Counted from the stretch's first letter, positions 35,940 through 45,002 are shown. The stretch is DNA of 64,000 nt from Robertkochia sediminum (GCF_016786255.1 NZ_JADMKT010000074.1:84517-148516), one strand, 5' to 3'. The notes: a model not told the origin generated them from the sequence alone. Numbers and translations are program-made.

Positions 35940-36905
35940 TTGATCGACAAAAATGCTATCATAGCCGATGCCAGAGAGGCGATTGAAACTGAGGCCCATG
36001 CCATTCAGGAACTCGCTTCTTTCATTGACGAAGAATTTGCCAGTGCTGTAGAAATGATCTATCGCTCCAAAGGGCGCGTGATCATTACCGGTATCGGAAA
36101 AAGCGCCATTATAGCGACAAAGATAGTTGCCACCCTGAACTCTACAGGTACACCGGCGATCTTCATGCATGCCGCAGACGCCATTCACGGTGACCTGGGG
36201 ACCATTCAGGAAGACGATGTGGTGATCTGTATTTCCAAAAGCGGAAACACTCCGGAGATCAAGGTCCTGGTGCCGTTGATCAAGAACGGTCCGAACAAGC
36301 TGGTAGCCATCACAGCAAACAAGGAGTCCTTTTTGGGACAACAGGCCGATTACGTGCTCAATGCCTACATTGAGAAAGAAGCCTGCCCGAACAACCTGGC
36401 TCCCACTACAAGCACCACAGCTCAGCTGGTGATCGGGGATGCCCTTTCCATTTGCCTCCTCAACCTCAAAGGTTTCAGCAGCAACGATTTTGCAAAATAC
36501 CATCCGGGAGGAGCCTTGGGTAAAAAATTATACCTGAGAGTTGAAGACATCTCTTCTGTGAATCAGAAACCCCAGGTAAGCAAAGACACCGATATACGCG
36601 AAGTGATCGTAGAGATCTCCGAAAAGATGCTCGGTGTGGCAGCAGTGGTTGAGAACGATAAGATCGTCGGGATCATCACCGACGGAGATATTCGTCGCAT
36701 GCTTAAAAAGCATCATGACATCAACGGACTTAAGGCAGGAGATATCATGACGGCCAATCCGAAGGCTGTTGAAGCCGACATGATGGCCGTTGACGCCCTG
36801 GAGCTCATGGAAAGTAAGGAGATCTCCCAATTATTAGTTCATCAGGATGGTAAATACGCAGGGGTCATCCATCTACACGACCTCATAAAAGAAGGCATTA
36901 TTTAA
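35940..36905 (+). CDS. kdsD: KpsF/GutQ-type arabinose-5-phosphate isomerase
   Basis: The 321-residue enzyme converts ribulose-5-phosphate to arabinose-5-phosphate, the first step to KDO for LPS. A SIS domain spans residues 30-180, with GRVIITGIGKSAIIATKIVA, FMHAADAIHGDLG, and VVICISKSGNTPEI. Two CBS domains fill the C-terminal part (about 210-320). The start codon is TTG at 35940; no in-frame ATG fits the N-terminus. Its stop overlaps the tatC start by one base (TAATG). KDO supply fits with lptB and other LPS genes nearby. Confidence 0.94.
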   Translation: MIDKNAIIADAREAIETEAHAIQELASFIDEEFASAVEMIYRSKGRVIITGIGKSAIIATKIVATLNSTGTPAIFMHAADAIHGDLGTIQEDDVVICISKSGNTPEIKVLVPLIKNGPNKLVAITANKESFLGQQADYVLNAYIEKEACPNNLAPTTSTTAQLVIGDALSICLLNLKGFSSNDFAKYHPGGALGKKLYLRVEDISSVNQKPQVSKDTDIREVIVEISEKMLGVAAVVENDKIVGIITDGDIRRMLKKHHDINGLKAGDIMTANPKAVEADMMAVDALELMESKEISQLLVHQDGKYAGVIHLHDLIKEGII

Positions 36906-37729
36906 TGGCAGCACAATCCAGCCCCCAAGAGATGTCATTTCTCGATCATTTAGAAGAACTCAGATGGCACCTGATCCGGTCGACCCTGGCCGTGGTCATT
37001 GTGGCCGTAGTAGCATTTTTAGCTAAAGACTTTATTTTCGATACGGTACTTTTTGGCCCTAAGAAGGCCGATTTCCCCACCTATCGTCTTTTCTGTAATA
37101 TCGCGCAATCGCTCAACCTAAACGAAGCCTTTTGTGAAGGCCCTCAGTTTCGTATTCAGAGTCGGCAAATGGCAGGACAATTTTCTGCTCACATCTGGAC
37201 CTCGATATGGGCCGGATTCATCCTTGCCTTCCCCTACATCCTTTATGAGATGTGGAAGTTCATAAGCCCCGGACTGTACGATAACGAACGTAGAAATGCC
37301 AGAGGATTTATCTTTATCGCATCCCTGCTTTTCTTCTCAGGCGTATTGTTCGGTTATTATGTGGTTAGTCCGCTATCCATCAACTTCCTCGCCAACTACC
37401 GGGTAAGTGAAGAGGTATTCAACGACATCGACCTCTCCTCTTACATAGCTATTGTCAGGGCTGCAGTGATCGCCTGCGGACTCATTTTTGAGCTTCCCAT
37501 TATCATTTATTTCCTGACCAAGATCGGACTGGTTACTCCAGAATTCCTCAAAAAATACCGTAAGTTCGCGCTTGTTCTGGTACTCATCGTTTCAGCCATT
37601 ATTACGCCGCCCGATGTAGCCAGCCAGATCGTAGTATCGATCCCTGTATTGGTACTGTACGAGATCAGCATCCATATTTCGAGGATCGTGATAAAAAAAG
37701 AAGCTAAAAAACTAAGAAAAAGAAAATAA
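36905..37729 (+). CDS. tatC: Twin-arginine translocase subunit TatC
   Basis: The 274-residue protein has six membrane helices and the TatC signatures MSFLDHLEELRWHLIRS at the start and a central FSAHIWTSIWAGFILAFPYILYEMWKFISPGLYDNER segment. It forms the signal-peptide receptor of the Tat system. Its start overlaps the kdsD stop and its stop overlaps the next start, each by one base, so the three genes form a tightly coupled operon. At least two proteins in the window have Tat-like leaders. Confidence 0.95.
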   Translation: MAAQSSPQEMSFLDHLEELRWHLIRSTLAVVIVAVVAFLAKDFIFDTVLFGPKKADFPTYRLFCNIAQSLNLNEAFCEGPQFRIQSRQMAGQFSAHIWTSIWAGFILAFPYILYEMWKFISPGLYDNERRNARGFIFIASLLFFSGVLFGYYVVSPLSINFLANYRVSEEVFNDIDLSSYIAIVRAAVIACGLIFELPIIIYFLTKIGLVTPEFLKKYRKFALVLVLIVSAIITPPDVASQIVVSIPVLVLYEISIHISRIVIKKEAKKLRKRK

Positions 37730-38085
37730 TGTCAAATCCCGTAGAAGAATTTAACAGCTATCGTTCAAAGATGAACGATCGTATCCTGGGCGATAATAAC
37801 AAGATCATCAAGCGTATCTTTAATTTGGATACCAACGCCTTTACCGCAGGAGCATTAGACAAAAGAACCAAGGAACTCCTCGGATTGGTAGCATCTGCAG
37901 TTTTGCGCTGTGACGACTGTGTAAAGTATCACCTGGAATCATGTCATAAGGAAGGCCTTACATGGAAAGAGGTTGAAGAGGCCCTTGGGGTAGCCACCCT
38001 CATCGGAGGTACTATTATGATCCCTCACCTTAGGAGAGCCTACGAATATTGGGACGCCCTGGAGGCCACCACCAACGATAATTAA
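37729..38085 (+). CDS. AhpD-like carboxymuconolactone decarboxylase-family protein
   Basis: The 118-residue protein has the AhpD core motif CDDCVKYHLESCHKEG (CxxC plus downstream His, about residues 61-76) in a helical CMD-fold. AhpD proteins are thiol reductases or peroxidases; many short family members have unproven activity. The gene starts on the tatC stop (AATAATG), implying coupled translation, and ends at a perfect hairpin. The redox role is inferred from the CxxC-His motif. Confidence 0.9.
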   Translation: MSNPVEEFNSYRSKMNDRILGDNNKIIKRIFNLDTNAFTAGALDKRTKELLGLVASAVLRCDDCVKYHLESCHKEGLTWKEVEEALGVATLIGGTIMIPHLRRAYEYWDALEATTNDN

Positions 38086-38090
38086 TTCTT

Positions 38091-38117
38091 AAATCCCCGG
38101 GACCATCCCGGGGATTT
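38091..38117. terminator. Hairpin between the kdsD-tatC operon and lptB
   Basis: A perfect 12-bp stem (38091-38102 with 38106-38117, loop CCA) with A-rich and T-rich bases at its ends lies 6 bases after the AhpD-like gene. The T-tract is short. The lptB -7 box starts 4 bases later. Confidence 0.75.
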
Positions 38118-38120
38118 GGT

Positions 38121-38128
38121 TAAATTTG
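38121..38128 (+). promoter_or_regulatory. lptB promoter -7 box
   Basis: TAAATTTG at 38121-38128 is a perfect -7 box. It lies inside the upstream extension of the lptB frame, which argues for the downstream GTG start at 38173. Confidence 0.6.
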
Positions 38129-38172
38129 ACCTGATCCGAACATTCGTTTCGGGAGGCAAAAAACAAAATACC

Positions 38173-38913
38173 GTGAAGTTAAGAGCAGAAAATATCATGA
38201 AGTCCTACAAAGGACGAAAGGTAGTAAAAGGGATATCCCTCGAAGTGAACCGCGGAGAGATCGTCGGACTTCTGGGACCAAACGGTGCGGGAAAAACCAC
38301 TTCCTTCTACATGATCGTAGGACTTATCAAACCCAACGGAGGTAAGATATTTCTCGACGACATGGAGATCACCGACTTCCCCATGTACAAACGAGCTCAA
38401 AACGGTATTGGCTACCTGGCCCAGGAGGCATCGGTATTCAGAAAGCTCAGCGTGGAAGATAACATCAGAAGCGTACTGCAGCTCACCAAACTCTCCAAGA
38501 AAGAGCAAGAAATGAAGGTGGAAGCCCTTCTTGACGAATTTAATATTGGTCATATTCGCAAGAACCGAGGCGACCTGTTATCAGGAGGTGAAAGAAGAAG
38601 AACAGAGATCGCGAGAGCCTTGGCGACCGACCCTAAGTTCATTCTACTTGACGAACCTTTCGCAGGGGTAGACCCGGTTGCGGTTGAAGACATACAGCGT
38701 ATCGTTGCCCAGCTTAAGAATAAGAATATCGGGATCCTGATCACCGACCACAACGTACAGGAGACCCTCGCTATCACAGAGCGCTCATACCTCATGTTCG
38801 AAGGTAGCATTCTTAAAGCCGGAGAACCTGAAGAACTTGCTGCAGACGAGATGGTACGTAAAGTATACCTGGGACAAAACTTCGAATTACGCCGAAAGAA
38901 ACTGGAATTCTAA
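38173..38913 (+). CDS. lptB: LPS export ABC transporter ATPase LptB
   Basis: With the GTG start at 38173 the protein begins [20 protein letters not shown], as LptB usually does; a longer TTG start at 38116 would begin before the promoter. The 246-residue ATPase powers the LptBFG complex that extracts LPS from the inner membrane. It has the Walker [27 protein letters not shown] signature, Walker [14 protein letters not shown], and the H-loop in [10 protein letters not shown]. The rest of the Lpt system is not in the window. It is convergent with pssA (4-base gap). Confidence 0.94.
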   Translation: MKLRAENIMKSYKGRKVVKGISLEVNRGEIVGLLGPNGAGKTTSFYMIVGLIKPNGGKIFLDDMEITDFPMYKRAQNGIGYLAQEASVFRKLSVEDNIRSVLQLTKLSKKEQEMKVEALLDEFNIGHIRKNRGDLLSGGERRRTEIARALATDPKFILLDEPFAGVDPVAVEDIQRIVAQLKNKNIGILITDHNVQETLAITERSYLMFEGSILKAGEPEELAADEMVRKVYLGQNFELRRKKLEF

Positions 38914-38917
38914 TTCC

Positions 38918-39673
38918 TTACTTTCTGAGTACCTGGGTATCGACCACCGATAAGATCACATAAGAAATAATGATGAGCGGAATGGCCAGGAATTTCATGG
39001 TTGCCGCCATGACCAGCGAAAGCAACAGGAAGGTATACCGCACCCCATTGCCTTTAAACCCCCAACTCTTGAACTTCAATGCGAACAAGCGCACAGGAGC
39101 GTTGAGCATATAGGTACTCAGCAAGGTGATGAATAGCAATACCCACGGATTCATCAACCAATTATTGATCACCAGGTTATCCTGATATTTAAGAATAAGT
39201 GGTAAGGAAAGAATGAACAGGGCGTTTGCCGGCGTAGGCAACCCCTTAAATGATGTTTTCTGATCGTCGTCTATATTGAATTTCGCAAGTCGATAGGCAG
39301 AAGACAAGGTAATGAGGAATCCGACCAATGCTAAAGGCACGATATCCTCTCCTACCCATACCACCTCCTTCGAAGCTGCTGTACCCTCCCAGCCCAGAAC
39401 GAATCCGCCCTGAGACATGGCCAGCATCTGGTACATGGCGATCCCTGGAACTACCCCGCTGGTCACCACATCGGCCAGCGAATCTAACTGCAAGCCCAAT
39501 TCACTCTGAACCTTGAGCACCCGCGCTGCCAATCCGTCAAAAAAATCAAAGAAGATCCCGAGAAAGACAAAGAATGCTGCAAGATGCAAATGGTTCTGCA
39601 CCGCCAATACCACAGCAATACAGCCACTTAACAGATTCAACATGGTGATCAGGTTCGGAATGTGCTTTTTCAT
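38918..39673 (-). CDS. pssA: CDP-diacylglycerol-serine O-phosphatidyltransferase
   Basis: The 251-residue membrane enzyme makes phosphatidylserine from CDP-diacylglycerol and serine. The CDP-alcohol phosphotransferase motif is DFFDGLAARVLKVQSELG followed by LQLDSLADVV (DGxxAR-x8-G-x3-D-x3-D, residues about 43-70). Several hydrophobic helices follow. PssA commits lipids to phosphatidylethanolamine. Its start is divergent from lnt across about 150 bases. Confidence 0.93.
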   Translation of the reverse strand: MKKHIPNLITMLNLLSGCIAVVLAVQNHLHLAAFFVFLGIFFDFFDGLAARVLKVQSELGLQLDSLADVVTSGVVPGIAMYQMLAMSQGGFVLGWEGTAASKEVVWVGEDIVPLALVGFLITLSSAYRLAKFNIDDDQKTSFKGLPTPANALFILSLPLILKYQDNLVINNWLMNPWVLLFITLLSTYMLNAPVRLFALKFKSWGFKGNGVRYTFLLLSLVMAATMKFLAIPLIIISYVILSVVDTQVLRK

Positions 39674-39821
39674 GAAGGTGAAACTTTAAGTAAAAATACT
39701 ACTTTAAATGCGCATTTCTCTGCGACCGTAGCACTTTTTGACTCCCAAACAAGGGCCGGACATCCCGACAAGCAGGAGAACTTCGAAGAAAATGCTGATA
39801 TTAGCACTCCAAACCACAGTT

Positions 39822-41411
39822 ATGAGGAATCTACTACTACTCGCGGTTCTTTCCGGAGCGCTACTGGCCGGTGCATGGCCCACCTACGGCATGCCGCTGC
39901 TTATTTTCTTCGCATTTGTCCCGCTCATGCTCCTGGAACGCAAGATCCGCCTGTCTGCCCAACCCAGAAAGGGCCTTCGCGTATTTGCCCTGAGCTACCT
40001 CGCCTTTCTCATCTGGAACAGTATTACCACCTGGTGGATCTGGTATTCTACCCCCTTCGGAATGATCTTCGCTCTGTTGGTAAACACCTTATTAATGACC
40101 CTGGTGTTTTCCCTGTACCACTGGGTCGCCAAAAGACTGCCCTCTAAGATCCATCTCGTTTTTCTTCCGGCGATCTGGATGACCTTTGAAAAGTTCCACC
40201 TCAACTGGGACTTCTCATGGCCATGGCTCAACCTGGGGAACGTCTTCGCTGATCAGATAGCATGGATACAGTGGTATGAATACACCGGATCTTTCGGTGG
40301 TGCCCTCTGGATATGGCTTGTGAACATAAGCACCTATAACGCCATTTTAAAATACCGGGAAACCGGAAACCCAAAGACGCTAAGCCTGGGCATTGGGCGA
40401 CAGGTACTGAAGATCGCCATCCCGGTGGTGATCTCCCTCGTGCTTTGGAATACCTATGAAGAAGGCAAGGAAAAGGCTGAAGTAGTGATCGTACAACCCA
40501 ATACCGATCCCTACACCGAAAAATACAACGCCCCCAACCACAAGGTTGCCGAATCTCTTGTAGCCATGGCCGAACCTGTGACTGGCGCGGCCACGCGATA
40601 CGTGATCGCCCCGGAAACGATGCTGGCCAACACCAGTAATATGGACGGATTCAACCTCAGCCGGGAAAAATATATCCTCGAAAGTTTCCTGTCGCGCTAC
40701 GACAGCCTCCAGCTTATTACAGGAGCCGATATGTACAAACTCTATCAGGGTCCGAAAAGACCTTCTCCCTCGGCCAATAAAACGCCTAGAGGAGACTGGT
40801 TCGAGGTGTATAATACTGCGCTAAATCTCGACAACCAAGGAAACACCCAGACCTATATCAAATCAAAACTGGTGGTAGGTGTCGAAAATTTCCCCTTTAA
40901 AGAAGTGCTGGAACCTATCCTGGGAAATATCATGATCGACCTGGGAGGAACCGTACTCTCCAGAGCCACCCAGGAAGAACGAAGCGTTTTCGCTTCTGCG
41001 AACAGTAACCTGCGTCCGGCCCCAATTATTTGCTATGAATCGGTATACGGAGAATTCGTGACCGACTACGTCAAGAAAGGCGCCAATTTCCTGTGTATCA
41101 TCACCAACGATGCCTGGTGGGACCACACCCAGGGACACCAACAACACCTGAGCTATGCCCGCCTCCGCGCCATTGAAAATCGAAAGAGCATAGCCCGAAG
41201 CGCCAACACCGGGATCTCGGCCGTTATCAGTGAAAAAGGCGAACTGCTACAAACCCTTGGGTATGGAGAAAAAGGCACCTTAAAAGGTACCCTTACCATT
41301 AACGACCAGGCGACCATCTATTCCCGTTATGGCGACTACATTGCGCGAATAGCCTCCCTGCTGTCCGGATTCATCGTACTTTTTGCCATCGGACGTAAAA
41401 AAGGGAAATAA
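39822..41411 (+). CDS. lnt: Apolipoprotein N-acyltransferase
   Basis: The start at 39822 (MRNLLLLAVLSGALLAGAWP) is preferred because earlier in-frame starts add a non-hydrophobic extension unlike the family. The 529-residue enzyme has N-terminal membrane helices followed by a nitrilase domain. The catalytic triad can be read as Glu in VIAPETMLANTS, Lys in KSKLVVGVENFPF and Cys in PIICYESVYGEF. It N-acylates lipoproteins in the last maturation step. With lgt at 10.8 kb the window holds both acylation enzymes. Confidence 0.92.
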   Translation: MRNLLLLAVLSGALLAGAWPTYGMPLLIFFAFVPLMLLERKIRLSAQPRKGLRVFALSYLAFLIWNSITTWWIWYSTPFGMIFALLVNTLLMTLVFSLYHWVAKRLPSKIHLVFLPAIWMTFEKFHLNWDFSWPWLNLGNVFADQIAWIQWYEYTGSFGGALWIWLVNISTYNAILKYRETGNPKTLSLGIGRQVLKIAIPVVISLVLWNTYEEGKEKAEVVIVQPNTDPYTEKYNAPNHKVAESLVAMAEPVTGAATRYVIAPETMLANTSNMDGFNLSREKYILESFLSRYDSLQLITGADMYKLYQGPKRPSPSANKTPRGDWFEVYNTALNLDNQGNTQTYIKSKLVVGVENFPFKEVLEPILGNIMIDLGGTVLSRATQEERSVFASANSNLRPAPIICYESVYGEFVTDYVKKGANFLCIITNDAWWDHTQGHQQHLSYARLRAIENRKSIARSANTGISAVISEKGELLQTLGYGEKGTLKGTLTINDQATIYSRYGDYIARIASLLSGFIVLFAIGRKKGK

Positions 41412-41435
41412 GCGAGTTTACCGGGACTTTTGAAT

Positions 41436-41443
41436 TATTTTTG
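41436..41443 (+). promoter_or_regulatory. ABC-F gene promoter -7 box
   Basis: TATTTTTG at 41436-41443 is a perfect -7 box placed about 18 bases before the TTG start codon. The leader would be very short, about ten bases. Confidence 0.65.
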
Positions 41444-41460
41444 CAAAAAACTTACAGCGA

Positions 41461-43329
41461 TTGAACTATCTATCTGTTGAAAATATCGCCCGCTCATACG
41501 GGGAACGCGTACTCTTTACCGACATATCTTTTGGGATCAATAAGGACCAGAAAATTGCCTTTATCGCCAAGAACGGTACCGGAAAAACTTCCCTGCTCAA
41601 TATCATTACCGGAAAGGAAGAACCCGATTCGGGCCAGGTAGTTTCCCGTAACGGGATCCATATTGCCTTCCTGCCCCAGGAACCGGACCTGGACCCGGAG
41701 ATCACAGTAGAAGAAACCATCTTCGCCTCAGACAATAAGACCCTGAAAGTGATTCACCGGTACGAACAGGCCCTCCTGCAACCCGAAGACCAGGAGGCCT
41801 ATCAGCAGGCCTTCGAACAGATGGAAGCCCACAACGCCTGGGATTTTGAAACCCAGTACAAGCAGATGCTCTTCTTGTTCAAGCTCGACCAAATGGATCA
41901 GAAAGTAGCATCCCTTTCCGGAGGACAAAAAAAACGTCTGGCCCTGGCCAGCATCCTGCTCAACACTCCCGATCTGCTTATCATGGATGAGCCCACCAAC
42001 CACCTCGACCTTGAAATGATCGAATGGCTGGAGGCCTATTTTGCAAGGGAGAACATCACCCTGTTCATGGTGACCCACGACCGCTATTTTCTGGAGCGTG
42101 TTTGCAACGAGATCATCGAATTGGAAAATGGTAAGCTCTACCAGTACAAAGGGAACTACAGCTACTACCTGGAAAAGAAAGAAGCCAGGATGCAGGCCGA
42201 AAAAGCATCGGTTGAAAAAGCAAAGAACCTCTTTACCAAAGAACTGGACTGGATGCGCAGGCAACCTAAGGCAAGAACCACAAAATCCAAGTCGCGCATA
42301 GACGATTTCTATAAGATCAAAGAAAAGGCGCACCAGAGGCGTAAAGAACACAAGGTTCAGCTGGAGATCAATATGGAACGCCTGGGGAGCAAGATCATCG
42401 AATTGCACAACCTCGGGAAGCGCTTTGGCGACAAGGTGATCCTGGACAAGTTCGATTACACCTTTAAAAAAGGCGAACGCATAGGGATCATCGGAAAGAA
42501 TGGGACCGGAAAGACCAGCTTTTTAAATATCCTCACCGGAGCCATGAAACCCGACAGCGGGAAGGTAGTTCACGGTGAAACCCTGAAACTGGGGTATTAC
42601 ACCCAATCAGGTATTCAGATAAAACCCGGACAAAAGGTGATCGAAGTGATACGAGAGTTCGGAGATTACATCCCCCTGACCAAAGGCCGGCAGATCTCTG
42701 CGGCCCAACTACTGGAGCGCTTCCTTTTTGACCGGAAAAAACAGTACGATTACGTGGAGAAACTCAGTGGAGGCGAGCAAAAACGCCTCTACCTGTGTAC
42801 GGTCCTTATTCAGAATCCGAACTTCCTGATCCTGGATGAGCCCACCAACGACCTCGATATCGTTACCCTGAACGTTTTGGAGAGCTTCCTGCTGGATTAC
42901 CCGGGATGCCTGATCGTGGTATCTCACGACAGGTACTTTATGGATAAGATCGTAGACCACCTCTTTGTTTTCAAAGGGGAGGGAGTTATCGAGGACTTCC
43001 CCGGTAACTACACCGACTATCGCGCCTATGAGAGCAGTCCTGCTCCGGCAGAAGAAGAACCTTCTGAAGAGACCGCACAGAAAAAGAATTGGAAAAAGGA
43101 CGCCAACAGTTCGCTTTCGTATAACGAACAGAAGGAATACAAACGCCTGGAGCGGGAGATAAAAAAACTGGAACGGGAGAAAAAAGAAGCCGAAGCACGC
43201 TTTGCCACCGGCGAGCTCGAAGGTGATGAAATCGACAAGCAATCGATACTACTCCAGGGGATCATTGATGAAATAGATAGTAAAACAGAACGATGGTTCG
43301 AACTTTCCATGAAAATGGAAGGTGCCTGA
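41461..43329 (+). CDS. ABC-F family ATPase (Uup-like)
   Basis: The 622-residue cytosolic protein has two ABC domains with no membrane domain. The first has Walker A AKNGTGKTSL, LSGGQKKRLALASIL, and LLIMDEPTNHLD. The second has GKNGTGKTSF, KLSGGEQKRLYLCTVL, and LILDEPTNDLD. A linker of Lys/Arg-rich helix lies between them and a C-terminal coiled coil (about residues 545-620) is typical of Uup. ABC-F proteins act on the ribosome or on DNA intermediates. The start is TTG at 41461, just downstream of a promoter. Confidence 0.93.
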   Translation: MNYLSVENIARSYGERVLFTDISFGINKDQKIAFIAKNGTGKTSLLNIITGKEEPDSGQVVSRNGIHIAFLPQEPDLDPEITVEETIFASDNKTLKVIHRYEQALLQPEDQEAYQQAFEQMEAHNAWDFETQYKQMLFLFKLDQMDQKVASLSGGQKKRLALASILLNTPDLLIMDEPTNHLDLEMIEWLEAYFARENITLFMVTHDRYFLERVCNEIIELENGKLYQYKGNYSYYLEKKEARMQAEKASVEKAKNLFTKELDWMRRQPKARTTKSKSRIDDFYKIKEKAHQRRKEHKVQLEINMERLGSKIIELHNLGKRFGDKVILDKFDYTFKKGERIGIIGKNGTGKTSFLNILTGAMKPDSGKVVHGETLKLGYYTQSGIQIKPGQKVIEVIREFGDYIPLTKGRQISAAQLLERFLFDRKKQYDYVEKLSGGEQKRLYLCTVLIQNPNFLILDEPTNDLDIVTLNVLESFLLDYPGCLIVVSHDRYFMDKIVDHLFVFKGEGVIEDFPGNYTDYRAYESSPAPAEEEPSEETAQKKNWKKDANSSLSYNEQKEYKRLEREIKKLEREKKEAEARFATGELEGDEIDKQSILLQGIIDEIDSKTERWFELSMKMEGA

Positions 43330-43336
43330 AGTACGC

Positions 43337-43837
43337 ATGAAACCCGTGATCACATACTTTAAATACCTGCTGCGCTCGACCAACGAACACGGGGTTCACT
43401 CCCCCTTCGTATATGACCTGGTGACCAAAGCCCTGCGACATAAAGATAAAATGCCCAAGCATCCAACGGCAAAAGAATTACCGTTTTTCGATAGCCTACC
43501 GGGAAAATACCAAAGAGCATTGAACAACAGCCTCCACCACCTCTTTGGAGCAGAGGCCCCCGTTATCGCCCTTGGGAGCTTTGTAAATACGCTTACTTCC
43601 GGGGCATCACTAGTGTTCCTGGAGTCACAGGACCAATTAGAACCTACTGCGATCGCACCCCTGCTGGAACGTTTGGGGAACGAAACGGTCATACTCCTGA
43701 ATAAAACCAGTGACACCCCGCTTTGGCGCGCCTTAACACAGCATCCTGAAATTCACCTCACCGTTGACTGCCACCGCATAGGGATGGCCTGGAAAAGAGC
43801 ACAACAGGCAAAAGAAAATTTCACCATCAGACTGTAA
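43337..43837 (+). CDS. Shortened relative of a SAM-dependent methyltransferase family
   Basis: The 166-residue protein begins MKPVITYFKYLLRSTNEHGV followed by HSPFVYDLVTKAL, which I recall as the start of a flavobacterial SAM-methyltransferase family of about 240 residues. Its end (W..LTQHPEIHLTVDCHRIGMAWKRAQQ, then KENFTIRL) matches that family's end. The middle has no recognisable G-rich SAM-binding loop and the protein is about 70 residues shorter. It may be an inactive remnant or a protein with a changed role. The ATG at 43337 lies 8 bases after the ABC-F stop, so it is co-transcribed. Confidence 0.65.
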   Translation: MKPVITYFKYLLRSTNEHGVHSPFVYDLVTKALRHKDKMPKHPTAKELPFFDSLPGKYQRALNNSLHHLFGAEAPVIALGSFVNTLTSGASLVFLESQDQLEPTAIAPLLERLGNETVILLNKTSDTPLWRALTQHPEIHLTVDCHRIGMAWKRAQQAKENFTIRL

Positions 43838-43866
43838 TTCACTATCTTATAAAAAAGACAAGTGAA

Positions 43867-44043
43867 ATGAACGATTTCCTGATCGGGTTCCTTATTTTAG
43901 CTTTGCTATTAGGGTTAGTCCTCTGGAACAACCGGTCGAATATGCGAAGAAACAGATCGCGCAGACACCGGAACTTTGGAGAGAACTACCATTTGAAAAA
44001 GAAAAAAAATAAAAACATCGCAAGGAATGAAGATCTACACTAA
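43867..44043 (+). CDS. Small single-pass membrane protein (58 residues)
   Basis: An ATG at 43867 opens a 58-codon frame: MNDFLIGFLILALLLGLVLW, then a basic tail rich in Arg, Asn and Lys (NNRSNMRRNRSRRHRNF...). The hydrophobic helix followed by a positive tail predicts an N-out, C-in membrane protein. It ends at TAA 44041-44043, overlapping the adenosyltransferase start (44027) by 17 bases. The frame is short but its composition and tight spacing support a real gene. I do not recognise it. Confidence 0.6.
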   Translation: MNDFLIGFLILALLLGLVLWNNRSNMRRNRSRRHRNFGENYHLKKKKNKNIARNEDLH

Positions 44044-44602
44044 AACCGGAGACCTTGGCACCACTGCCCTTTTTGGAGGAGACCGCGTTGCAAAACACCA
44101 CATTAGAATAGAAAGCTACGGCACTGTAGATGAGCTCAACTCATGGATCGGGCTGCTCAGAGATCAGCAGATCGACAAGGAGACCAAAGACTTGCTCATC
44201 GCGGTTCAACACAAGCTGTTTACCATAGGTGCCATTATGGCCACCCCTCCCGAAAAGGAAAAACTAAAAAGTGGAAAAGACCGTCTGAACATCGAGAGGA
44301 TCGAAGACAAGGATATCGCCATCCTGGAGGAGGCCATTGACAAAATGGATGCCGAATTACCGGCAATGACACATTTCATCTTGCCCGGAGGGCACCCTGC
44401 CGTGTCATATTGTCACCTGGCGCGTACGGTTTGCCGCCGGGCAGAGCGCAGAGCCACCCACCTCTATGAGAATGAGCCTTTTGAAAAGATCGTTATTCGA
44501 TATCTGAACAGGTTATCTGACTATTTGTTCGTATTGGCACGGAAGTTGACTAAAGATCTGCAGGCGGAAGAGGTTCCATGGATACCGGAAAAAAAGTCTT
44601 AA
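44027..44602 (+). CDS. Cob(I)alamin adenosyltransferase (PduO/MMAB type)
   Basis: The 191-residue enzyme adenosylates corrinoids with ATP. Family blocks are KIYTKTGDLGTTALFGGDRV (the ATP-binding N-terminal motif), ESYGTVDELNSWIGLL, and FILPGGHPAVSYCHLARTVCRRAER. The length is usual for the PduO group. It fits with meaB at 59 kb, which services the B12-dependent methylmalonyl-CoA mutase. Its start is inside the preceding small membrane protein gene. Confidence 0.94.
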   Translation: MKIYTKTGDLGTTALFGGDRVAKHHIRIESYGTVDELNSWIGLLRDQQIDKETKDLLIAVQHKLFTIGAIMATPPEKEKLKSGKDRLNIERIEDKDIAILEEAIDKMDAELPAMTHFILPGGHPAVSYCHLARTVCRRAERRATHLYENEPFEKIVIRYLNRLSDYLFVLARKLTKDLQAEEVPWIPEKKS

Positions 44603-44700
44603 TGGCCGTTGAAAACTCACACCATTAATTACGATATCCCTTACAGGATCGGCCGTTATTTACGTTCTTAGAAATAATTTGCAAATAACATAGATTTTAC

Positions 44701-44730
44701 TTGACTTTTTAACTTAAAAAATTATTTTTG
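44701..44730 (+). promoter_or_regulatory. Full-consensus promoter of the DUF2795 gene
   Basis: TTG at 44701-44703, a 19-base spacer, and TATTTTTG at 44723-44730 match the TTG-N19-TAnnTTTG consensus exactly. The ATG is at 44757, so the leader is about 20 bases. Confidence 0.88.
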
Positions 44731-44756
44731 CACAAAATCATTAAACCAAATAGCAT

Positions 44757-44978
44757 ATGTATTGGACATTAGAATTGGCGTCCTATTTAGACGATGCCCC
44801 CTGGCCAGCAACAAAAGACGAATTAATTGATTATGCTATTAGAACCGGAGCTCCATTGGAGGTAGTTGAAAACCTGCAGGCAATGGAAGATGAAGGAGAT
44901 ATGTACGAGTCAATTGAGGAGATCTGGCCGGATTACCCAACAGAAGAAGACTACCTCTGGAACGAGGATGAATATTAA
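44757..44978 (+). CDS. DUF2795 small acidic protein
   Basis: The 73-residue protein (MYWTLELASYLDDAPWPATK, TKDELIDYAIRTGAPLEVVE) is a DUF2795 member, a short acidic domain widespread in Bacteroidota and of unknown function. The C-terminal half is very acidic (EEIWPDYPTEEDYLWNEDEY). It has its own strong promoter and terminator, which suggests abundant and independent expression. No signal peptide is seen. Confidence 0.9.
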   Translation: MYWTLELASYLDDAPWPATKDELIDYAIRTGAPLEVVENLQAMEDEGDMYESIEEIWPDYPTEEDYLWNEDEY

Positions 44979-45002
44979 CATACACCCTGATATTATAACG
45001 TT

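Noticed and set aside
38116..38172. Longer TTG start for LptB
   Set aside because: It lies upstream of a perfect -7 box at 38121-38128, and the family normally begins with MKLRAENI.
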